A stretch of 11,180 nucleotides of DNA from JBCAWW01 sp039024315 (GTDB lineage Bacteria > Bacteroidota > Bacteroidia > J057), in NCBI GenBank assembly GCA_039024315.1, contig JBCCQN010000247.1, positions 1 to 11,180 of the forward strand. The letters are read 5' to 3'. Positions 6,796 through 11,180 of this stretch are shown piece after piece (the stretch's first letter is position 1; the number at the start of each line of letters is the position of its first letter). The translations under genes were made by a program, and so were the position numbers. The notes under the pieces were generated by a model. It was given only the letters and a program-made list of their open reading frames with translations, ran no database searches and was not told the DNA's origin.

Positions 6796-7758
6796 TCATG
6801 CCAAGCCGACGAGTTCTTTACTCACTGAAACCAATTGCTTAGCAGCGCCCATATCATAGGCATGTGGGTTGGGGGACTTAAGTGGCCATCCTCCTTTGCG
6901 GCATTCCTTATCGCGGTAAAGCACGCTGTGCTGGCTAAAATATTCTCCAGAGTGTTGGGGAGCCTCATCTGACAATAAGCAATGAAGCGAAGTTTGAGCA
7001 GATTCCCAATTGCTATTGGATATGGAGCGAGTAAGCGGTTTGGCGATGGTCATGAGGGCAGACATCAAAAAATTGCCCCCTTTACCAAAATTGGATCTTG
7101 CCCAGCCTGGGTGAATAGAATAGGTTGTTACTCCGCTATCCTTAAGCCGATCGGCAAGCTCCATTGCGTATTGTACTACTGCTACTTTAGCTTCACCGTA
7201 GGCATCAATGTTGTTGTAGGCTCTATTTTCGTAATTCAGATCATCGAGGTGTACCTCATGTCTTTTCTTAGGACTACCTGCGTGCACGACGGAAGAAAGG
7301 ATGAGCATCCTAGCAGGAGCACTTGCCTTGAGAATATCTAACAATAATTCGGTGAGGAGGAAATGACCAAAAAAGCTCGCGGCCATGGTGATTTCGAAGC
7401 CATCTTTGGAAAATCTGGGCTTACCTTCCATGTTGACCATACCTGCATTACAGGCTAATCCCTCTAAGCGCTTATATTTTGCTAAGAATGTATCGACAAA
7501 GTTTCTCACCGATTCAAGATCAGCCAAATCACATCTGATTACTTCATAGGAACCTTTTAGGTCAGCAAAAGCTTGGGCCACCTCTTCACCTGCCTCTATC
7601 CTTCTACAAGCCATGACTACATGGGCGCCCTGCTTGACAAGCTGTTGAGTGGTTTCGAAACCGACGCCAGAGTTTGCCCCTGTTACGATGTAGGTTTGAC
7701 CACTGAGATCCTTGGCAAGGTCTTGAGGGTCGCACCAGATTACATTTTTATTACTCAT
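6796..7758 (-). CDS. Short-chain dehydrogenase/reductase (SDR)
   Basis: Using the ATG at 7758, the product is a 320-residue classical-type SDR with a Rossmann fold. It shows the cofactor motif TGANSGVG at residues 26-33, CNAG at 103-106, the catalytic Ser in ILSS (155/156), and Y187 and K191 in the YxxxK motif. Arg52-Arg53 after the second strand (VVMACRR) favours NADP(H). The length and the SxHPGW-type stretch after the active site fit the retinol dehydrogenase / protochlorophyllide reductase-like branch of SDRs. In a non-phototroph this says only that it reduces or oxidises an unknown carbonyl or alcohol substrate. An in-frame GTG at 7792-7794 would add 12 residues (HFCHINKSKNA). I prefer the ATG because the extension is not SDR-like and a near-match -7 box (CATTTTTG on the minus strand, 7784-7791) lies inside it. 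The gene is the first of a likely two-gene operon with the AraC regulator. Confidence 0.92.
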   Translation of the reverse strand: MSNKNVIWCDPQDLAKDLSGQTYIVTGANSGVGFETTQQLVKQGAHVVMACRRIEAGEEVAQAFADLKGSYEVIRCDLADLESVRNFVDTFLAKYKRLEGLACNAGMVNMEGKPRFSKDGFEITMAASFFGHFLLTELLLDILKASAPARMLILSSVVHAGSPKKRHEVHLDDLNYENRAYNNIDAYGEAKVAVVQYAMELADRLKDSGVTTYSIHPGWARSNFGKGGNFLMSALMTIAKPLTRSISNSNWESAQTSLHCLLSDEAPQHSGEYFSQHSVLYRDKECRKGGWPLKSPNPHAYDMGAAKQLVSVSKELVGLA

Positions 7759-7935
7759 TGCATTTTTGGATTTATTGATATGACAAAAATGCACGCTAGC
7801 TTCAAAGAAGATTTAACCGTTTTACCGCTATTTGTAACAATTTCCTAGATAGAGGAGATAAGCCTTATACGAAAGGGAGAAATACACAGCGCCACATCCG
7901 ATAGGTGTCAAGCTAAGGACAATATTCTTGCTTAT

Positions 7936-7950
7936 CCGCTTCGCGGAACG
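7936..7950 (+). repeat. Palindromic hairpin element, copy D (left arm of inverted repeat)
   Basis: CCGCTTCGCGGAACG matches the first 15 bases of copy A exactly. It lies inside the left arm of the large inverted repeat. Confidence 0.7.
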
Positions 7951-8066
7951 CCAAATTTCCAAGATCCCTTCACTTCGTTCAGGATGACAATGGGGAAAAA
8001 CTTAGGAAAACCTCAGCAGTACTATTGTCATGCCGACCAGCGCGGAGGCATCTTGAAGAGGAAAAA

Positions 8067-8081
8067 CGTTCTGCGAAGCAG
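8067..8081 (-). repeat. Palindromic hairpin element, copy E (right arm, compensatory stem change)
   Basis: Read on the minus strand this is CTGCTTCGCAGAACG. Compared with copies A and D, both members of one stem pair have changed (C to T and G to A), so the 4-bp hairpin is kept. It mirrors copy D in the large inverted repeat. Confidence 0.65.
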
Positions 8082-8140
8082 TAAACTGTCTTAGCTTGAC
8101 GCCTATGCGACTACTGTACGGGACCGAAGCAAATTAAAGA

Positions 8141-8159
8141 CAAGCGTTCCGCGAAGCGG
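8141..8159 (-). repeat. Palindromic hairpin element, copy F (downstream of BspA-like gene)
   Basis: On the minus strand this is identical over 19 bases to copy A inside the glucanase gene. It begins nine bases after the stop codon of the BspA-like gene, in the same orientation relative to its gene as copy C has to the AraC gene. The sequence after it is only modestly T-rich (CTTGTCTTTAATTT), so a terminator role is possible but weak. Confidence 0.7.
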
Positions 8160-8168
8160 GAAGCCTCA

Positions 8169-10337
8169 CTACTCTACGGTCAACTTAAGATTCATTAGCT
8201 GTCCTTTGCCGTTTTCAACTTGTAAAATATAGGTGGCGGCGGGTAATGCTTCGACCTTGATTTGCGCTTTGTTGATCCCTTCCTTAAGCGTACCACTTTG
8301 GACGGTAATGCCACGAAGGTCTTGAATCTTGTAGGTATGAGCTTGCTCGATTTCACGGATGATTTCAAGGGTGAAAGCGCCTTGAGTGGGATTGGGATAA
8401 ATAAGGTATGCCGTTGGAGCTAGCGCATCTAACCGTAGTTCGACAACATTTGAGCGTTCGGCGGAGCCGTCAAAATCCACTTGTTGTAGCCGGTAGTAGA
8501 CGATGGAGGCTTGAGGATTGCGATCAATAAAAGCATAATCGATCGGAAGGCTTGAGTTGCCTGCACCCTTGATTTGGCCAATGGGAAGGAAAGCTTCTTC
8601 GTCTATTTTTCGCTCAATGATAAAGTAATCGTTATGGGTTTCGTTTGCGGTGGTCCACTTTACTTGCACATCAGCCCCATTGGCTTGGGCCGTAAAGGAC
8701 AATAACTCTACGGGAAAGGTAGAACAATCCTTCGCATCCCCTACAAAGGACCAAGAATCATCCGTCGCGAGTGAATTACGAGCGGCCTCTCCGCTATCAC
8801 AATACTCCATACCGCTAGCACCTAGCGCCATTCCTGAAGGCACTGTTTGGGCCGCCCATCCGATCAAGGTGCTTTCATAATTTTCTGGAGATAGGCCCGA
8901 GTTATCTAGCATATTGTCCATATCCGAGACCGCAGAGATGTCCCAACTGCCAAGGCTTTGATTGAAAGCGTTGGCATCTTCAAACATTTCTTCCATCGTA
9001 GTGACATTGGTAAAATCCCAAGAGCTAAGGTCTTGATTAAAAGAGACCGTATTTTCAAACATCCCGCTCATATTCACAACTTTGGAAACATTCCAATCAC
9101 CGATATCTTGGTTAAAATCATCAGTATTCTTAAACATATTGCGCATATCGGTCACTTCTGAGGTGGTCCAACTCCCAATATCCTGATTGAAATCTGTCGC
9201 ATTGACAAACATATTATTCATTTTTTCTACCTTCGCTACATTCCATCCGCCAATATTTTGATTGAATGATTCGGCGGTGTCAAACATTTGTTTCATGTCC
9301 TCTACCCTCGCCACATTCCAACTACCTATGTTTTGATTGAAGGCTAAGGCTCTATAAAACATCCCTTGCATATCAGTTACACTGCCTACATCCCATAAGC
9401 TGATGTCTTGGTTAAACAAAACTGCTCCCCAAAACATGCTGGACATATCGGTTACGCTGTCTACATTCCAAGCGCCAATGGCTTGGTTGAATTTAATAGC
9501 ACCACTAAACATACTCGCCATATTGGTTACACTATCCACATCCCATGCACCAATGGCTTGATCAAATTCTCGAGCAGCACTAAACATGTTGGCCATATTC
9601 GTAACCCGCATGACGTTCCACCCACTAATATCCTGATCAAAGGTGATTGCATTATTGAACATATACGACATATTGGTAACCGTATCTACATCCCATAGAT
9701 TTAGCGGTTGATTGAAGTCCTTAGCAGTATTAAACATATAGGACATATCCGTCACCTTACTCACGTCCCAGTTATTGATGTTTTGATTAAAATCCTCTGC
9801 ACCATAAAAAAGGTATGACATATTTTCTACCTTGCTCACATCCCAGCTGCCGATTGCGCCATTAAAAGCATCACAATCCTTAAACATACCTGCCATGGAA
9901 GTGACCGCACTCAAATCAGGCGTGTCAGCTGCGTTATAGGTCATAAAGCGGCAACCCTCAAAAGCGTCTTCCATTGTAGTCCAAGCCATACTGCCCCATT
10001 GCTCAATCGTAAGCAGTTTGCGTTTATCACCGGAGTGATTGAAATGAATCCGCGTCAAGCCACTTGGAATACTAATTTGATAGGTTCCAGCAGAAGGGAA
10101 GGTAATGGTAATGGAGCCAGTAGCAGCAGCAGAACCATTGTTAGCAGCATTGCCGACTTCTTCCCAGTTGACCGTATAGGTTCCCGTACCTGGGATCGTA
10201 ATCTGGTCATCATTGGAGTTGCCCGTAATATCGGTCTGCCAAGTGGTGATAAAATCAGTGGCGGATAAATCAAGAGTTATCAATACACAAGACAAGAGAA
10301 AGCAAATTGAAAGCTTTGAAAAATAAGTGGTTTTCAT
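8169..10337 (-). CDS. BspA-like (DUF285) repeat surface protein with T9SS sorting domain
   Basis: The 722-residue product has a signal peptide of about 26 residues (cleavage near LSA-T), so it enters the periplasm and is then exported by T9SS. Residues 27-100 form a strand-rich N-terminal domain with the DxITIPGTGTYTVNW pattern. Residues 101-157 are degenerate repeat caps (MEDAFEGC, MAGMFKDC). Residues 158-482 are thirteen uninterrupted 25-residue repeats, consensus FNQDIGSWDVSxVTDMxxMFxxAxx, as in BspA/DUF285 leucine-rich-like surface proteins of Bacteroidota, mycoplasmas and protists. Residues 483-540 are a short cap with two Cys residues. Residues 541-637 look like a fibronectin III-type or other beta-sandwich (FPVELLSFTAQ to VVELRL, common before T9SS tails). 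Residues 644-722 are the type A sorting domain (YPNPTQG). Related proteins mediate adhesion or ligand binding; the ligand here is unknown. The start is an ATG directly before the signal peptide, about 88 nt downstream of a good -7 box. Confidence 0.94.
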   Translation of the reverse strand: MKTTYFSKLSICFLLSCVLITLDLSATDFITTWQTDITGNSNDDQITIPGTGTYTVNWEEVGNAANNGSAAATGSITITFPSAGTYQISIPSGLTRIHFNHSGDKRKLLTIEQWGSMAWTTMEDAFEGCRFMTYNAADTPDLSAVTSMAGMFKDCDAFNGAIGSWDVSKVENMSYLFYGAEDFNQNINNWDVSKVTDMSYMFNTAKDFNQPLNLWDVDTVTNMSYMFNNAITFDQDISGWNVMRVTNMANMFSAAREFDQAIGAWDVDSVTNMASMFSGAIKFNQAIGAWNVDSVTDMSSMFWGAVLFNQDISLWDVGSVTDMQGMFYRALAFNQNIGSWNVARVEDMKQMFDTAESFNQNIGGWNVAKVEKMNNMFVNATDFNQDIGSWTTSEVTDMRNMFKNTDDFNQDIGDWNVSKVVNMSGMFENTVSFNQDLSSWDFTNVTTMEEMFEDANAFNQSLGSWDISAVSDMDNMLDNSGLSPENYESTLIGWAAQTVPSGMALGASGMEYCDSGEAARNSLATDDSWSFVGDAKDCSTFPVELLSFTAQANGADVQVKWTTANETHNDYFIIERKIDEEAFLPIGQIKGAGNSSLPIDYAFIDRNPQASIVYYRLQQVDFDGSAERSNVVELRLDALAPTAYLIYPNPTQGAFTLEIIREIEQAHTYKIQDLRGITVQSGTLKEGINKAQIKVEALPAATYILQVENGKGQLMNLKLTVE
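8892..9866 (-). repeat. Thirteen tandem 75-bp coding repeats (BspA/DUF285 units)
   Basis: This block encodes residues 158-482 as 13 units of exactly 25 residues with no insertion or deletion. Nearly every unit starts FNQ or FDQ, carries a Trp at position 8 and a Val at position 13 and ends its core with MF. The second Met-Phe pair degenerates to ML in the last unit. DNA similarity between neighbouring units makes this a likely site of unequal recombination and of assembly error. Confidence 0.9.
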
Positions 10338-10395
10338 GGTGGTAAAAATCTCTAAATCTGCTTCAGTGCTATGCTGTGCCGAAGTTTAATTATGT

Positions 10396-10420
10396 AAACA
10401 AATTGTTTCAAGTATTGAAA
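10396..10420. promoter_or_regulatory. Two overlapping inverted repeats, candidate operators
   Basis: AAACAA-A-TTGTTT (10396-10408) and TTTCAA-GTA-TTGAAA (10406-10420) are perfect dyads with 6-bp arms that share three bases. They lie just downstream of the predicted minus-strand -7 box, around the expected transcription start of the BspA-like gene. A regulator bound there could block initiation. In an AT-rich region short dyads also arise by chance, so this is tentative. Confidence 0.35.
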
Positions 10421-10425
10421 TATTC

Positions 10426-10453
10426 CAAACATAAAAACACAAACAACAAACAA
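10426..10453 (-). promoter_or_regulatory. Bacteroidota-type promoter of the BspA-like gene
   Basis: On the minus strand TATGTTTG (10426-10433) matches the Bacteroidota primary-sigma -7 consensus TAnnTTTG at every defined position. A TTG (10451-10453) lies 17 bases upstream as the -33 element. The resulting leader before the BspA-like ATG is about 80-90 nt. Neither other minus-strand start nor the plus-strand regulator has an equally good match. Confidence 0.6.
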
Positions 10454-10683
10454 TGACGACTAGATGTAATATTGATTTGAATAATAACAGGAAGAATCGC
10501 CCTTTTGCTGATTTTGTGTGCTTTTGGCTAGCTTATACCCCTCAAACTAGGCAGGTAGAATTTATCCCGGCTCGTCAATAATTTGTCCATTTAATGATGA
10601 GCAATGAATTTTGAAGGCAAAAATCTATGCTTTCTGAGATAAGCACCGCTACTATCCTCAAATTATCCCATCTTTGGTCGTAT

Positions 10684-11180
10684 ATGGAAAAACTGCTCCA
10701 ACTCATCCGATCGCAAGTCCGCTTATCTGAGCAGGAAAAGGAGCTGGTGATCCAATTGAGCGACTTGGTTTTTTATCCTAAGGGAACGCTTCTCTCTGAA
10801 ATCGGCCAAGTACCAAATACCCTCTACTTTGTAGTGGAAGGTTTTATGCGCTTGTATCAATATGATGATAAGGGGGCAGAAATCACCAATCATCTGAATT
10901 GTCCCCCGGGATTTATTACGGCCTATGCCGATTTTATCGAGGAGCGAGCCTCGAGCCAGCGCTTAGAAACCATTACTGATTGCGAGCTTATCAAGATCAG
11001 CAAAGCTAATTTCGACCAACTCCTCGCCCAAAGTACGGCCATGAAGGATTTTAGCATTTGGGTCTACCAGCAGTCCCTAGCCTACAATGAAAATCGCGCC
11101 CGCGAACTCGCTACTTTGACTGCCACAGAGCGATACGCAAAGCTTTTAGGCACCCAAGCCGAAATACTCGCGCATGTACC
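10684..11180 (+). CDS. Crp/Fnr-family transcriptional regulator, partial (3' end outside window)
   Basis: The frame is open from the ATG at 10684 to the window end, giving 165 complete codons without a stop. The product begins MEKLLQLIRSQ and shows the cyclic-nucleotide-binding-type beta-roll (FYPKGTLLSEIGQVPNTLYFVVEGFMRLY, then ETITDCELIKISKANFDQLL). A long helix follows, then the TATERYAKLL segment that in Bacteroidota Crp/Fnr proteins immediately precedes the DNA-binding domain. The winged helix-turn-helix itself would lie beyond the window, as full-length relatives are about 190-200 residues. The phosphate-binding cassette of true cAMP receptors (RAAT-like) is absent: residues 80-95 read AYADFIEERASSQRLE. 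cAMP binding is therefore doubtful and the effector unknown. No cysteine cluster for an Fnr-type iron-sulphur centre is seen at the N-terminus. It is transcribed divergently from the BspA-like gene, which it might regulate (inference). Confidence 0.88.
   Translation, partial: MEKLLQLIRSQVRLSEQEKELVIQLSDLVFYPKGTLLSEIGQVPNTLYFVVEGFMRLYQYDDKGAEITNHLNCPPGFITAYADFIEERASSQRLETITDCELIKISKANFDQLLAQSTAMKDFSIWVYQQSLAYNENRARELATLTATERYAKLLGTQAEILAHV

Larger units (their letters stand above)
7901..8106. repeat. Imperfect inverted repeat, MITE- or REP-like intergenic element
   Basis: The arms 7901-7991 and 8024-8106 are inverted copies around a 32-nt spacer. At the outer ends 7901-7917 matches the complement of 8090-8106 at 16 of 17 positions. 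In the middle, hairpin copies 7936-7950 and 8067-8081 pair with each other. At the inner ends 7960-7991 matches the complement of 8024-8055 at 23 of 32 positions. A gap of roughly 7 bases separates outer and middle blocks. The inner arms (CTTCACTTCGTTCAGGATGA and TGTCATGCCGACCAGCGCGG) look like a repeat I recall from intergenic regions of Bacteroidota genomes. No open reading frame or transposase is present, so any movement would need help in trans. Confidence 0.75.
7759..8168. other. Non-coding region between the SDR and BspA-like genes
   Basis: This 410-bp stretch contains no convincing gene. The right-hand part (7901-8159) is filled by a large imperfect inverted repeat and three copies of a small hairpin element, listed separately. 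The left-hand part (7759-7900) should contain the promoter of the minus-strand dehydrogenase operon. Only a 7-of-8 match to TAnnTTTG is visible (7784-7791, minus strand), without a well-placed -33 TTG. An 11-bp palindrome, ATAAGCCTTAT (7858-7868), is a weak operator candidate. Confidence 0.7.
10338..10683. other. Divergent intergenic region between BspA-like and Crp/Fnr genes
   Basis: The 346-bp AT-rich region separates two divergently transcribed genes. It holds a minus-strand promoter (10426-10453) and two overlapping dyads (10396-10420), listed separately. For the plus-strand regulator only a 7-of-8 match to the Bacteroidota -7 box (CATCTTTG, 10669-10676) is seen, eight bases before the ATG and without a clear -33 element. 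I find no small open reading frame or RNA gene that I can support in 10454-10668. Confidence 0.65.

Noticed and set aside
6796..7794. GTG at 7792-7794 as the start of the dehydrogenase
   Set aside because: The 12-residue extension HFCHINKSKNA has no SDR character, a near -7 box lies within it, and the ATG at 7758 gives a normal SDR N-terminus.
6982..7848. Plus-strand frames at 6982-7341 and 7573-7848
   Set aside because: They are shadows over the minus-strand dehydrogenase, whose SDR motifs are unmistakable, and have no domain of their own.
8958..9698. Plus-strand open frames at 8958-9161 and 9408-9698 with repeated HIGHI/HIGYT-like words
   Set aside because: They are the antisense reading of the 75-bp BspA repeats; the periodicity comes from the real minus-strand gene.
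8892..9866. Regular 75-bp periodicity that might suggest a CRISPR array
   Set aside because: There is no constant repeat alternating with unique spacers. The whole 75-bp unit is a continuous coding repeat with protein-level conservation.
1481..10683. tRNA, rRNA, riboswitch or phage attachment sites in the intergenic regions
   Set aside because: I looked for cloverleaf arms, conserved rRNA words and strong leader hairpins and saw none that I could support.

Overview
The window looks like chromosomal DNA of a member of the Bacteroidota, probably a marine or freshwater Saprospiria-type gliding bacterium. Two large secreted proteins end in the C-terminal sorting domain of the type IX secretion system (T9SS), which is restricted to this phylum. 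One promoter matches the Bacteroidota -7 box TAnnTTTG, and the starts lack clear Shine-Dalgarno sequences. The narrower assignment to Saprospiria is inference from overall style and the type of intergenic repeat.

Layout. Positions 1-1480 (+ strand) hold a tandem pair of paralogous small exported proteins, probably outer-membrane beta-barrels. They lie in direct repeats with a 799-bp period and are separated by a strong terminator. The first copy carries an extra base near its end that replaces the barrel-like C-terminus seen in the second copy. Positions 1613-5740 (+) encode a 1375-residue secreted, multidomain endo-beta-1,3-glucanase of glycoside hydrolase family 81 with accessory carbohydrate-binding and Ig-like modules and a T9SS tail, followed by a terminator. 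Convergent to it, positions 5859-7758 (- strand) hold a short-chain dehydrogenase/reductase followed 16 bp later by an AraC-family regulator, probably one operon. Positions 7759-8168 are non-coding and contain an imperfect inverted repeat of about 206 bp plus copies of a small hairpin element. Positions 8169-10337 (-) encode a BspA-like (DUF285) surface protein with thirteen 25-residue repeats and a T9SS tail. After a 346-bp divergent intergenic region with a good promoter and two overlapping dyads, a Crp/Fnr-type regulator starts at 10684 (+) and runs off the window.

How the parts may work together. The glucanase would degrade laminarin, curdlan-like or cell-wall beta-1,3-glucan outside the cell or at its surface. 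The BspA-like protein is probably a surface adhesin or binding protein exported by the same T9SS. No SusC/SusD pair, transporter or sugar kinase is present, so this is not a classical polysaccharide utilisation locus. The SDR/AraC pair and the Crp/Fnr gene appear to be independent housekeeping or regulatory units. I see no defence, phage, CRISPR or transposase genes. The less ordinary content is the diverging tandem paralogues with near-identical edges, and a small palindromic element that occurs both between genes and, in frame, inside the glucanase gene.
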